Below are positions 11,573-21,927 of a DNA stretch of 64,000 nt, piece by piece; the stretch's first letter is position 1, and the number at the start of each line of letters is the position of its first letter. Under the pieces are notes generated by a model that worked only from the letters and a program-made list of their open reading frames with translations, ran no database searches and was not told where the DNA came from. The DNA is from Odontocerum albicorne (Eukaryota; Arthropoda; Insecta; Trichoptera; Odontoceridae). The DNA is taken from contig OX463859.1 of the NCBI GenBank assembly GCA_949825065.1, positions 7,354,217 through 7,418,216 on the forward strand. The letters run 5' to 3'. The translations under genes and the position numbers were made by a program.

Positions 11573-11649
11573 TGGGTAAAGCTTCTTAAATTAAATCATG
11601 TATTTTATTTTATTACACCTTCGTTGCATTCAGTACAATATGGTACATT

Positions 11650-12068
11650 TTTTTTGCCATGTAGCAATATTTTCCAACCAACCAGGAAGGTGTTTAACAC
11701 GTTCACTGCGTCGAACACGGCTCCCGTGTCTATACAAAATAGCCTTGAATGTTGAGTGCACTCATAAACGTATCCCGATAAGGATTCGTCGCCGGTCTCA
11801 TGTGTTTTGAAGACACGAAGGAATACACTTGTATATGATGTTTCAATAGAAAGTAGAATTTGATTTTTAACAAAGTTATGGGTTCTCAAAAATTCGCGAA
11901 TTTTCAGCTTCTCTGTATGACATTTTATACGCAGTGAATGTGTTTTAAACGCCTTAATTCAGACTGGAACACTTTTTGAAAAAATATAGGTTTCTAGAGA
12001 AATCGAATTTTAAACCTCGGCTTAGACGATAGTCGTCTTAAAAAGTAGACCTCGGAAATCGTCGAAAA
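11650..12068 (-). mobile_element. SINE-1 copy split by a piggyBac-type MITE
   Basis: Tail part at 11655-11697 (TAGCAATATTTTCCAACCAA) and the head part at 11947-12068, ending on the minus strand with the decayed tRNA-like head. The break is at the TTAA that holds the MITE. Without the MITE the two parts align with the SINE-1 copy at 19672-19850. Confidence 0.75.
11698..11942. mobile_element. 245-bp piggyBac-type MITE at TTAA
   Basis: Ends are CACGTTCACTGCG and GCAGTGAATGTG (imperfect inverted repeats). TTAA lies to the left (11694-11697) and TTTT/TTAA to the right. The second copy, 39123-39367, has the same 245-bp length and differs at only a few sites. TTAA targets and this kind of end are typical of piggyBac-derived MITEs. 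The minus-strand frame across it is not evidence of a protein. Confidence 0.8.
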
Positions 12069-12111
12069 TTTTAAAACTCTTTTCCAAACAGAATTCTTCC
12101 GTCTTTTTTTT

Positions 12112-13173
12112 AATAATGGCCGTGAACTCTTATATACTCGTATGAAGGAGTATACGCCAGTGTCAAGTTATGCCCACTTCATAAGATCTCGTTAGTTATA
12201 TTCACATGGGCGACATCGGCGCACTTAGTTGCCGCGTTCATAGATGGTTTTTTGAGTATACTAAAGCAACTCGACTCGAGACTATTGTTATCTAGTAATC
12301 AAACAGATAACAGTAGTCCTGGGCCGAGTTACTTGATGTTCCGTGTCGCCCATATGAATAGAACTACCTAGATACTATGAAGCTGACATCACTTGACACT
12401 GGCGTATACTCCTTCATATATATATAATTGGTGCTCAAAACGTTGTTAAATTCATTGATCCGTAGTAAACTAGAAAGCAATGCTTGCATTTGGAGCCCAG
12501 TGGGGGCGCAGAACTCGCTCATGGTGGAGAAAGTACAAAAAAAATATCTACGATATCTCTATATGAGAGAGTTCGGTGTCTATCCATGGCTTTATCCTCC
12601 TCAGTTCCTGCTGGGCATGCTCGGGTATAACTCCTTGAGCGTAAGAAGAGATGTGCGTCTCCTGGTATACGTTGTCAAACTCGTTCGAGGAGTTGTGAGC
12701 TGTCCAGCATTACTACAAAGATTAGCGTTAAATGTCCCTAACAATTACACTAGACTGCGCTGGCAAGAACTGTTCTCAATAACATACGCAAGAACGGGTC
12801 TTCCAGCCGCTATGCCTGTTGGAAGAGCCTTAACTCTTCTGAACGGGACTGCTTCAGATATTGACATATTTCATATCACATTACCAAAAGCAAAAGTAAA
12901 TTTTCTTCTTAGATTGAGCGCGTTAGAAGGCACTCATTAACATACCTAAATGACTGTGAATATATGTGTGTAATATGTTTGTGTGTATATACTCGTTTGT
13001 ATGCATATGCATTATTTTTTATTTTATATAATTTTTTAACTTATTTTTTTTCCTCTATGTAATTTTTCTTCTTTTTTGATGTTTTATATTTTCAAAGTAA
13101 TTGGGCTAAGCCTGTTTTGAAAAAATAAATAAATAAATAAAAAATAAATAAATATGAGTTCACGGCCATTATT
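12112..13173. mobile_element. foldback element FB-4, split by LINE-C
   Basis: Outer ends are perfect 18-bp inverted repeats: AATAATGGCCGTGAACTC (12112-12129) and its complement (13156-13173). Inside, 12135-12290 and 12300-12420 form long arms (GAAGGAGTATACGCCAGTGT and complement) closing on GACTATTGTTATCT. LINE-C occupies 12428-13150 inside the right arm. Confidence 0.85.
12428..13150 (+). mobile_element. LINE-C 3' end with polyprotein C-terminus
   Basis: 5'-truncated LINE. The open frame 12428-12940 (170 residues) starts with the RT thumb segment (LLNSLIRSKLESNACIWSP). It continues with MVEKVQKKYLRYLYMREFGV and YPWLYPPQFLLGMLGY, then the ~100-residue end of the polyprotein (LLRLSALEG). This arrangement is usual in jockey/CR1-like insect LINEs. 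A ~190-bp 3' UTR follows, ending TTTTGAAAAAATAAATAAATA. Sister copies: 48314-48975 and 30769-30985. It is inserted in the right arm of FB-4. Confidence 0.85.
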
Positions 13174-13333
13174 CAAAGAGAGAGAGAGAGACTTTTTAAT
13201 TTGGCGTTTGAATAGATTTTTTTGCTTTTTTTTCTTTATTGCATTTTTCTCCTCGTCAATTTATTGGCAAGATTGAAATATTATAATGTAAATTAAGTAC
13301 TTGTTTGACCCAAATCAACATTAATCCTATATA

Positions 13334-13814
13334 CAGGTTGTTGCAAAAAAATGTATCCATAATTTTAATGATTATAAAGTCTGTATTTATTAGCATATAG
13401 TTCCAGTTCAACATTCACAATAAACTACTTAAATGTATTTTTTTATACTAAGCGCCTGTTTTCATACTGATGACCATTCTAGCCTAGACATTGCTGGCAA
13501 TGCGAAGCAACGGAATCACAAACATCGAGAATCATTTCATTTGGTATTTGGGCACATTCTCTTTCAACTGTTACTCGTAATTCATCAATGGTTTCAGTTT
13601 TTTTATCATAATCTTTATTCTTGAGAAATCCCGAAAAGAAAAAGTCTACTACCGCGTTTTTGTACTTCCAGTAGCAAAATTCAATAAATAAACTAGTTAT
13701 GTTCAAAACCCAGTCTGGTTTCAGTCATTATTCCTCAACGGTTAAATATAAAACAAAAAAAAATCAGCATGTAACCAGCTATTAAAGTATGGATACATTT
13801 TTTACGACACCCTG
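13334..13814 (-). mobile_element. Tc1/mariner-type remnant with TIRs (481 bp)
   Basis: Ends CAGGTTGTTGCAAAAAAATG and, on the other strand, CAGGGTGTCGTAAAAAATG, each followed by TATCCAT. TA at 13332-13333 and 13815-13816. The minus strand 13479-13660 encodes only the extreme C-terminus of a transposase (KKTETIDELRVTVERECAQIPNE), as in insect Tc1-like elements. The catalytic core is deleted. Confidence 0.8.
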
Positions 13815-13911
13815 TATTTCCATTTTAATATTTTTCGTTGTTTTTTTAAGCATCACATAAGCTACAGAATAGCTAAAATTCAGATGTAAAGTTATAAAAT
13901 TGAAATCAGTC

Positions 13912-13950
13912 TGAAAGTGAATCCGCCAGGAATCGAACACCAGGGGCATC
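13912..13950 (-). mobile_element. SINE-2 fragment
   Basis: The minus-strand B-box stretch TGTTCGATTCCTGGCGGATT matches SINE-2; the fragment then runs into the SINE-1 tail. Confidence 0.45.
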
Positions 13951-13954
13951 GACT

Positions 13955-14168
13955 TGTATTGTATACCACTTTCGTTGTAAACAGTACAACCTGGCGGGCT
14001 TATTGCGATATGGTAATCTCTTCCAACTAACCAGAAAGATGTTCAAGATGCCCTAAGTGAAAATCGACATGAACCTTTTTTTTTTAAAACTTGGGCTTCA
14101 GTGGGGATCGAACCCACAACCTCCGGGTCGGCAGACAAGCGTCTTACCAAGTAGGCCACGGAGGTCGT
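13955..14168 (-). mobile_element. SINE-1, best-preserved copy
   Basis: On the minus strand the head GACCTCCGTGGCCTACTTGG holds an A box, GTGGGTTCGATCCCC holds a B box, and a body of ~60 bp follows. The tail CTGGTTAGTTGGAAGAGATT and AATAAGCCCGCCAGGTTGTA is shared with LINE-E. The head folds like a tRNA only in part, and there is no acceptor stem. It is a SINE, not a tRNA gene. Confidence 0.85.
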
Positions 14169-14170
14169 CA

Positions 14171-14547
14171 ATTGCTTAGCGTGACTGCTGACAGTTAGAT
14201 TACAAGGGCAAGTAACCTTCATTTACATTTTACAAAATAAAAACTGAATTCAGTATACACATACACGTGCTCAAGATCTGTACATAATTTGTATTTCAGA
14301 CTTGAGACTTAGCACGGGAATATTCTGGGTGATACATATATTTGTATTCCAGTTGGACCTCTTGTCTGTCAGAGTCTGTTATTTGAAGAAATCTCTGACA
14401 GCTCAGGATCAAGAAGCTGGGGCTTGTCACTTATCAGTGCCTCGTATCTCTTATATTTATTTAAAATTATATGTACTCGTATATTAAAAATAACATTCTG
14501 AGAACTCCCACAAAATCAAAAATATTTTTCTTTAAATATATATACAC
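14171..14547. other. no gene seen
   Basis: No element recognised; one TACTCGTA octamer at 14474. Confidence 0.45.
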
Positions 14548-15440
14548 CATCACGCCATTTCGCTATCGGGGTAGGTAGAAAGTGCATATCGCCAGACTTT
14601 CCTATCATGAAATACATGTTTAGCTCCCTGCACCTCCATACATCTTCTAAGATTACTGACTTTTTACATTTCCTTCTTTCAAAATTCATTCATTTGATCA
14701 AACCATACTTTTATATATATTTTATATTTCCTTTTCTTAAGACATTTACACAGTGGAGATTTAAAGATATTGTAATTTGTTTCAGCAAATACTGTTTATT
14801 CCACTTTATACGACGGTATAACCCTATCAGTTTCAAGGTTTTCACCTCATCATCAGGGAGCACAAACGAGGCTGATATGCTCTCCTGATGATTAAATGAA
14901 AAGATTCAAACCCATAGGGTTATACCGTTTTACAAAGTGAAATAAACAGTGTTTGATTTAAAAAAATACATGCTTTTTAGTGTTCCTCTCCCACGCTATT
15001 CTCTCATACTTGCACTATATATTTGTTTTGTTATTCTTTCTTATTTCATTCGTTCCACATTCCCAAACCATCTCAGCATGGTCTTCTCAATACATCAACC
15101 TTAAGTTCACATTCATTTCTAAATACTTTATTCCGTATTATGTCATGCATTGTCATCCATGTATTTTTCTCAATGCATGCATTTCTACAGAATTTATTCG
15201 GCTCTTATCAGTTATTTTCCACTTCCACGTTTCATTCCCATACATTTTGAGTTGGCACCAAATACTATTATGGATTATCTTAGCAGATTTACATACTAAC
15301 CAGTTCAAGAATAATGTTATTCATTGACTTTGTTTTCTTACGTTTAAAACGTTCGATATCCCTCTTAATTCTTCCATCATCTGAAATAATACTACCCAAT
15401 TAGCAGAATTCCTTAACTGGCCTCTAATTTTATTATCCAC
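14548..15440 (-). mobile_element. LINE-F fragment split by FB-1
   Basis: The minus-strand 3' end is at 14548-14600 (family hallmark GGGGTAGGTAG on the plus strand). The coding-derived part 14970-15300 matches 4180-4300 and 63840-64000 (GTTGGCACCAAATACTATTA). All frames are broken. FB-1 occupies 14738-14965. Confidence 0.7.
14738..14965. mobile_element. foldback element FB-1 inside LINE-F
   Basis: Left arm CACAGTGGAGATTTAAAGAT through GTATAACCCTATCAGTTTCA; right arm is its inverted copy ending GTGAAATAAACAGTGTTTGA. The CTGATGATGAGGTGAAAACC stretch is on the minus strand of the left arm. Confidence 0.75.
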
Positions 15441-15484
15441 CCACCCACCCAATAGCATAATTTTAGTAAAACAGCAAGACATAT

Positions 15485-15815
15485 ATTGACATCAAACCTA
15501 GTACAGCTAAACATGTTGACATCAAACCTAGTTTGGCACGTGCGTATGTATTGACATCAAACCTAGTTTGTCAAAACAGCTCGACATATTGACATCAAAC
15601 CTAGTTTGTCACATGTGTCATTTATGTACTGACATCAAACCTAGCTTGTCAAAACAGCTAGACACATTGACATCACACCTAGTGTGTCACATGCGTCATT
15701 TATGTATTGACATCAAACCTAGTTTGTCAAAACAGCTCGACATATTGACATGAAACCTAGTATGGTATATGTGTCATTTATATATTGACATCAAACCTTG
15801 TTTGTCAAAATGTTA
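15485..15815. repeat. tandem repeat of two alternating units
   Basis: About nine copies of TTGACATCAAACCTAGTTTG. The spacer alternates between TCAAAACAGCTCGACATA (unit ~38 bp) and TCACATGTGTCATTTATGTA (unit ~41 bp), giving a higher-order period near 79 bp. No coding meaning. Confidence 0.85.
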
Positions 15816-15944
15816 TATAAATATCAATAAACTGACCTGTCATTTCAAATAATCACTTCACAGTTATATGTATGTTAATTACACGAAAAAAATACGAATA
15901 ATATTATCAAAAGATATAATAATACATAGGTTATACAATTACAT

Positions 15945-16870
15945 CATTTCCCGGTCGGGGTGAACAGAGAGGAAAGAATGCCACACATTACTATCTCGAC
16001 ATATATATTTCGGCTCTTCCATATCAATACGCCAACTCTTACAGTTCCTACAATTTCTCCGATTTTTTACATCGTCTTTTTTGAAAATATAATTCACTTA
16101 GTATGTTAAAATCATTTTTCTTTGGTATTTCTTTACCACGCGTTTTACTAACTTTTGCACTAAATGTTTGTTTTCTTTGTCTTTTTTCATTCATTTGTTC
16201 TGCATTACCAAACCATTTCAAAGTTGTTTTCTTCATCTTACTCAACAAATCAGCCTTAAAATCCCGTTCATCCCTAATCACTTCCTTCCGTATTCTGTGA
16301 GTGCACGCATTTCTATAAAATTGCATTCAAAATTATTTCTAATCACTTCATTCCGCATTCTGTGAGTGCACGCATTTCTATAGAATCGCATTCACATTCA
16401 TCCCCAATCACTTCATTCCGTATTCTGTAAGTGCACGCATTTCTATAGAATCGCATTCACATTTATCCCCAATCACTTCATTCCGTATTCTGTGAGTGCA
16501 CGCATTTCTATAGAATCGCATTCACATTCATCCCTAATCACTTCATTCCGTATTCTGTGAGTGCACGCATTTCTATAGAATCGCATTCACATTCATCCCC
16601 AATCACTTCATTCCTCATTCTGTGAGTGCACGTATTTCTATAGAATCGCATTCACATTCATCCCTAATCACTTCATTCCGTATTTTGTGAGTGCACGCAT
16701 TTCTATAGAATCGCATTCACATTCATCCCTAATCACTTCATTCCGTATTCTGTTAGTGCACGCATTTCTATAGAATCGCATTCACATTCATTATTCGGCT
16801 CCTTTCAGTATTTTTCCACGTTCACGTTTCTCTCCCATACATTAAACTTGGTACTAAAATACCGTTTTCA
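15945..16870 (-). mobile_element. LINE-F fragment with internal array
   Basis: Minus-strand LINE-F. The 3' end is near 15950. The coding-derived frame 16048-16326 includes NACTHRIRKEVIRDERDFKADLLSKMKK and TLKWFGNAEQMNEKRQRK, the typical LINE C-terminal run. The upstream end reaches 16870. A 65-bp segment of this region is amplified to about eight copies. Confidence 0.75.
16245..16795. repeat. 65-bp tandem array, ~8 copies, within LINE-F
   Basis: Unit: AATCACTTCATTCCGTATTC, TGTGAGTGCACGCATTTCTA, TAGAATCGCATTCACATTCA, TCCCT. The landmark AATCACTTCATT recurs at 16341, 16406, 16471, 16536, 16601, 16666 and 16731, exactly 65 bp apart. The single-copy version is seen in other LINE-F copies (15110, 51295). 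Confidence 0.9.
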
Positions 16871-17395
16871 ACTATCATCTTAGTTAATCTTTTATAATTA
16901 TCAATTAAAAACCAAAACATGAAAGATTTTTGTGTCATAAAACTAATCCAAAACCATCATAGATCTCACTCGAAACCCCTGGATGAAAGAAAAGCGTTCT
17001 TGAAAGTTAAAAAAATCTAAGATTTTCTTTTTTGTGGGTGATAAAAATTCAAACATTAAAAAAATACTTACAGAAACTTTCTTGAAAACTCCAAAAAAAT
17101 TTTCACTGAACCTGAAAATTCGGAATTTCATTGAGATCCCCTTATGAAAGTTATAACCATTGTCACTTGTATCACTCCCCTTTTGAAGTTCTGGCGTTCC
17201 TCGGTGCTCAGTGGTTCTTAAACTTTATTTGTCTTAATAACGAAATAATTTTGTAAAACATTTCATTTCAGGAAAAAAAATTTTTTTTTAAAAGAACACT
17301 TGCCATTACCTAATTGATTGAAGCAGTTTCCACAAATATGAAAGTACGTGTGTTTGAATCTCGCTTGCAGAAATTATCTTTTGTTTTCATCTTAT
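16871..17395. other. no gene seen
   Basis: AT-rich DNA without recognisable elements. Confidence 0.45.
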
Positions 17396-17872
17396 TTGTG
17401 TAGTGCTAATTTTGTTATAGGGAAGTAAAACGTGAGCCTGGAAAAAGATTTCGAGGAATCGAATAAATGCTGTAGAAATGTGTGCCTTAAGACCAATTCA
17501 TGGAGTAAAAATATATGATAGAATATAGAATTACATGATAACGTTGAATTTGAACTTAAGATGGTTGAGTTGAGTAAGATGAAGAAGTGCACGCTGAGAT
17601 GGTTTGGACGTCTAGAATGAATGAATGCAGAAAGACTTACGAAACAGGTATTTATTACAAATATGAGAGAAATACGTATGCCAGGAAGACCAAGGAAAGT
17701 ATTGTAGGATCAAGTGAATGGTATTCTGAAAGAAAGAAACATTGAAAGTCATAGAAATCGTATGAGAAGGTATATGGATGTAGAAAAAGCAAGAGATATG
17801 TGTCGACAGAAAAGTCTGGTGGTATGTTGTATCTGCCTACCCCGACAGGGAAATGGCGTAATGGTATGTATA
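17396..17872 (+). mobile_element. LINE-F 3' end
   Basis: Plus-strand, frame-broken C-terminus. Recognisable pieces encode LRWFGRLE, GRPRKVL, an RN-rich helix, and CRQKSLVVCCICLPRQG-type end matter. On DNA level it ends CCCCGACAGGGAAATGGCGT and ATGGTATGTATA. A MITE follows eight bases later. Confidence 0.75.
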
Positions 17873-17879
17873 TACAATA

Positions 17880-18088
17880 CCCGGCGGTAAGTAATACACG
17901 CCGGGGTTAAGAAAGAGACTATCGGCCATAATCGGCTAACTTCGGCTTTGTAGAGCGTCGTCTTTGTCACAAGATGACGGTCATAATGACTGATAAATCG
18001 CGACAGAACACGTGTATGGAACACGAAATTAGCCGATTATGGCCGACAGTCTCTTTCTTAAGCCCGATGTGTATTACTTACCGCCGGG
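17880..18088. mobile_element. 209-bp MITE at TA (CCCGGCGG ends)
   Basis: Terminal inverted repeats over ~60 bp starting CCCGGCGGTAAGTAATACAC; inner parts TCGGCCATAATCGGCTAA are also inverted. TA at 17878-17879 and 18089-18090. No coding capacity; a Tc1/mariner-type MITE. Second copy at 45357. Confidence 0.85.
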
Positions 18089-18139
18089 TACTTGCTTTCG
18101 TTTTTTTTATTTTTGAATATATTTTCTTCACAATTATCA

Positions 18140-18400
18140 TCACAATCATCATTGCGTTATTTCCCTTTTGGGGTAAGCAGAGAGAATACATCTCCACTTC
18201 ATTCTATTCCGGCATAATTCGTTTATCTCACTACATAAACTCATAGTATTATTAAGTCTGTTCAATCTTCCCTTTTTTAAGAATTTACTTTTTTGTAGTG
18301 TCACATTTTTTTAAGGTCTTCCAAAATTTATCATGTCTTCCATACTGCCATTTACTATTTTTCATTATTTATTTAATTTTTCAAAATTTTTCATCATTCG
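18140..18400 (-). mobile_element. LINE-F fragment
   Basis: Minus-strand 3' end (GGGGTAAGCAGAGAGAATAC on plus) and ~200 bp of decayed C-terminal coding region. Confidence 0.6.
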
Positions 18401-18466
18401 TTCTATGTAAGTATTTTTTTAAATTAAAAATAATAAATATTTACTTGATATAAAATTCTTACGACC

Positions 18467-18610
18467 TCCGTAGACTGGTAGATTAGACGCCCGTGTTTCA
18501 ATCCGGGGATTGCGGGTTGACTTTCGTTAATATCCAATTTATTTAAAAATGATATCATCTGGTTTTTATACAAGACCTCTTGAACATATTTATTGCTGAA
18601 CTGTATATGA
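18467..18610 (+). mobile_element. SINE-1 copy, degenerate
   Basis: Head CGACCTCCGTAGACTGGTAG, remnants of the B box, and body-like sequence toward ATCATCTGGTTTTTATAC. Confidence 0.55.
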
Positions 18611-19104
18611 GGAAATTGTGGTATATATTTTTTTTCATTTATTGTCTATAGTAATATCAACATTTAAATTCAAACATAAAATGAAAATACTACACATATA
18701 AAATTATGCAAACTCTCAGGAGTATAAGTTACCTTAATTAAAAATATATAGTTTCTTTGCGGGCGACAAAACACTGCAGTTTCAATTGACATCCTTAATA
18801 CGTGACTCAACCATTTGCAATTAATTCAGTTTTTGTTGAATAATTATCATTTTCTTAAGATTAATAACTTACCCCTCAGATAAAAGGGTTTCTTAATTTC
18901 AGAACCTTAGTCCTGGACGCAACCCCTTGTAATAAATTATCTCCCCTTCCCACATCCTCCCAAGCCTTTACTGGCTGACTGTTTACATTCATAATTAACG
19001 TACTAGTAGAATACTGCCACACTTCAGCATACGACTCGCAAGAACCTCTTGGTCAGTGGTTTTCAAACACTTTTTTCGAAGCGGGGCATTTTCCCCAAGA
19101 TCTC
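18611..19104. other. no gene seen
   Basis: No element recognised. Confidence 0.45.
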
Positions 19105-19215
19105 AAAGTACAAACGACCTCACTGATCATGTTGGTATGATGTTCGATTCCTGGTGGCATCCAGTTTATTTTGATAAACGGTTCCAGTCCGCCTTTCATA
19201 TAAGGTTTATTTAAC
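19105..19215 (+). mobile_element. possible SINE-1 remnant
   Basis: ACGACCTCACTGATCATGTTGG and the B-box-like GTTCGATTCC suggest a decayed SINE-1 head. Confidence 0.4.
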
Positions 19216-19254
19216 ATTGTGTAGGGTACCTACGTCCCTAAATAAATTGTCAAA

Positions 19255-19515
19255 CATACAGGGTCAACGACCGATGAATCAACCTCTGGACATCTACAAT
19301 TGTCACATACCAGAAACGTCAACACTGTGTACACGCAAATATTATTTACGCTGCATTCCACGGTAGAGGGAGAGCGCATCGCTTTGTCTCGCCGTTTCGG
19401 CAAATAAATATCCTACCCGCTATACTAGGGCACGCGCAGGAGTGAGACAAAGTATATATCGCGGGCGCATTCACGCACAACTATAAAATACCTACTTGTA
19501 GACAAATAAACATTA
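19255..19515 (-). repeat. interspersed repeat J, copy 1
   Basis: The reverse complement matches 36785-37100 over its whole length: AAGTAGGTATTTATA, GCGCCCGCGATATAT, ACGGCGAGACAAAGCGATGC, GTGGAATGCAGCGTAAAT, CGGTCGTTGAC. No ORF and no obvious inverted ends. It could be a solo LTR or an unclassified element. Confidence 0.7.
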
Positions 19516-19671
19516 TTATTCACTCGACCATTCATTGATTATTTACTCTCACTTTTATCCGCATTCCTGAGTTTTGTATTTATTTTAAATACAAGACATA
19601 TCAAAATCATCACGACGTATCAAGTTAAGCATCTCGCTACAATTGTATTTTATTGCTCTTTCGGGTTATAC

Positions 19672-19850
19672 AGTGTAACCTGGTGAGTTTATTGCCATGT
19701 GGCAATATCTTCCAACCAATCAGAAAGGTGTTAAAGAGGTCTTATGGGAAAACCAGACTAGAATCATTTTCATTTTAAATCTGGTTGCAACAGGAATCGA
19801 ACCCGCACCCTCTGGGCTGGAAGACAAGCTTCTTACCAACTAGGCCTAGA
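19672..19850 (-). mobile_element. SINE-1 copy
   Basis: Tail GTGGCAATATCTTCCAACCA on plus, head CCAACTAGGCCTAGATCG at the right end. A and B boxes (GGGTTCGATTCC) are readable on the minus strand. Confidence 0.8.
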
Positions 19851-20077
19851 TCGAGTATTATCTGTCGTCGAAAGGGTAAAGTGAGAGTAATATGCACCAT
19901 GTAATGAGTAAACAATATATGAATTTATTTAAGATATATCGTAGGGAAAAATTCAACGCTGAAGAAGTGCGGGAAGAGGATATATCTCTCACTTAAAGAA
20001 TTTAGTAGAGTGGTTTCACTGTGGTGCTACATCTTTATTCATAGTTGCTGCCTTAAGTATCAAGAGAGTATCATGTG

Positions 20078-20172
20078 AAAACCAGACCGGAATCACTTTT
20101 TTTTATGAATCGAACCCGCAACCGCCGAGCTGGGAGACAAGCGTCTTACCAACTAAGCCACGAAAACCGTCT
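20078..20172 (-). mobile_element. SINE-1 head copy
   Basis: The minus strand reads GGTTTTCGTGGCTTAGTTGG, then TAAGACGCTTGTCTCCCAGC and the B box GCGGGTTCGATTC; the tail is missing. Confidence 0.75.
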
Positions 20173-20204
20173 GATTTTTCTGATTTATAAATATATCTAT
20201 ATGA

Positions 20205-20410
20205 GTAGTATTGCAGCTACGTACTAGAAGACTTAGAAAAAACTTGACAGAAACAAATTATTCAAATTCTAAAAGTGGGGAAAAAATGTTTAGTAGGAAA
20301 GTATACATGATGGGGTATATGGAAGTGGCAGAAGCGAAATATATGTGTCAGAATAGAATTAAGTGGATATATGTTATCTTTGCTTACCCCAATATGACCA
20401 TGGCATGCTG
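20205..20410 (+). mobile_element. LINE-F 3' end
   Basis: The frame 20211-20414 ends YMEVAEAKYMCQNRIKW, then FAYPN. This aligns with the terminal residues of LINE-F elsewhere. The frame is too short and 5'-truncated to be functional. Confidence 0.65.
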
Positions 20411-20493
20411 GTAAAGGTCACACTAAAGGCACCGATAATATTGTTTCTGATGTTTTTAAAGTCACATAGCAATAAATCCGCTAGATTGTACTA

Positions 20494-21005
20494 CAGTGAA
20501 ACCCCGTTTTTACGTGCCCGGAATTCACTTTTTCCCGCTATTTGCGTTCATGTAATACGATCCAATTGGTGGGAAATTTAGCGAATCAGAGGCAGGCAGA
20601 CTGTATAGGCAGGTCAATCTGTGCTTGTGTTTTAAAAGTGTCGGTCGTGGACATACAATTTCAATTGTCGTGTATTTCGTGTGTCAATTTACATTTCTTT
20701 TAATTTTTCGTTGAATCCCTTCAAATAATGTCTCAGCAAAACATTATCGATTCAAGAGAAAAGGAAAATTCTCGAAAAAGTGAATAAACACGTTGGTTCA
20801 CGTGTTTCGCTCGCGCGTGATTTGGGGATACCCATTACAACTTTGGCTACGATAATAAAAAATCGCAAATCGATTGTAAAAAGTTTTTCAATTTGCGTGA
20901 TTATCTAAATAAAAAATAATTTTCCATTTTTTTTCTAGCCCCGAATCTACGTTTTCAACTTTTTTTTATCAGTCCCTTCAAAAACGTAAAAACGGGGTTT
21001 CACTG
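20494..21005 (+). mobile_element. non-autonomous pogo-type element (512 bp)
   Basis: Perfect 21-bp terminal inverted repeats starting CAGTGAAACCCCGTTTTTAC, with TA on both sides (20492-20493 and 21006-21007). Inside, 20758-20905 on the plus strand encodes KRKILEKVNKHVGSRVSLAR and DLGIPITTLATIIKNRKSI. This is the CENP-B-type helix-turn-helix DNA-binding domain that begins pogo/Tigger transposases. The start codon ATG at 20728 is out of frame by one base with this stretch, and the DDE core is absent. It must have relied on a full-length pogo transposase elsewhere. Confidence 0.9.
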
Positions 21006-21034
21006 TATATACAACAAAAGTAAAATTCAATACA

Positions 21035-21250
21035 AAATCGGCAGTCGTGGTCTTACAGTTAAAATTCACGCTAAGCAAGTAGACGCCCCAAGTTCGATTC
21101 CTAGTGAATTCAATTTTGAGCTGGTTTTGCTCTTAGAGTAGGCCGCTAAACATCAGAATGTGTGTTTTTTCTGTGACTTACATGATATGAACCATAAAAT
21201 AGTATACCGCTTGTATCGGACGTGTGCGTCATCATAAAACATATTATGTA
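21035..21250 (+). mobile_element. SINE-2 copy
   Basis: tRNA-like head CGTGGTCTTACAGTTAAAAT, B box AGTTCGATTCC, then a body shared with 46905-47110 (GAGCTGGTTTTGCTCTTAGA). Terminus not clear. Confidence 0.7.
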
Positions 21251-21927
21251 TTTGTTTTCTGAATTGTTTTTGATGTATAAATTCGTAGTTATATTTTGAT
21301 ATTATTTGGTATTTTGTATGTAAAATTGATGGTCCGTGAATTTATGGTCTCTTGAATCGGGATCCGTGCTGTGTCGCGACCGTAACAGAAATGTGACTTA
21401 TGCGCGACCATTGCGAGACTATATCGAAAGCCAGCCGGCCTCTGCATGCGCAAAACAGGCGAAAATTGTGATATTTCGCGAGTTGTGACGGCGTGCACCG
21501 GCAAAAACAGGCGCTTGCAATGAGCGATTGGCCGTACGTAAGAAGGGCCAAAAACCAAAAATAAACATTCTCAGCTCACTCTGCCTACTGCCTTTTACTT
21601 GAGCCCATCTACTACCTGCCTAAGAGGAATCTCTTCACCCTGCTATTCCTCACCGGTCTACGACTTTTCGACGTGAGCTGAATTCTGCGAGCATCGAGCA
21701 GCAGAAATCCACCTATTGTTGCAGTTCTTTGTACCAGTGCCGGACATCGCTTTCCATAAACATCACAAAAATAGCGATATATAAAACTCTCTCAAACAAA
21801 AGGTTGCAGTAGATTACGAATAAACACTCCGATCGTCTTGGCATATTGGTCGTCTTACAATCGAAACTTCGGGTTTGATCTGTAAAGAGTGCATCCCTGT
21901 TGAAATTCAACAGCTTGTGTATTATAA
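21251..21927. other. unassigned; GC-richer island 21355-21545
   Basis: The island has many CpG dinucleotides and TCGCGACC/GCGCGACC words. Overlapping short minus-strand frames there are not convincing proteins. The rest shows nothing. Confidence 0.4.

Noticed and set aside
11605..11889. 94-codon minus-strand protein kept in two loci (also 39114-39335)
   Set aside because: Both lie inside the 245-bp MITE; the identity reflects recent copying, and the frame runs into unrelated flanks.
14080..14168. tRNA gene
   Set aside because: A and B boxes are present, but the acceptor stem does not close and the same head recurs in many SINE copies with a LINE-like tail.
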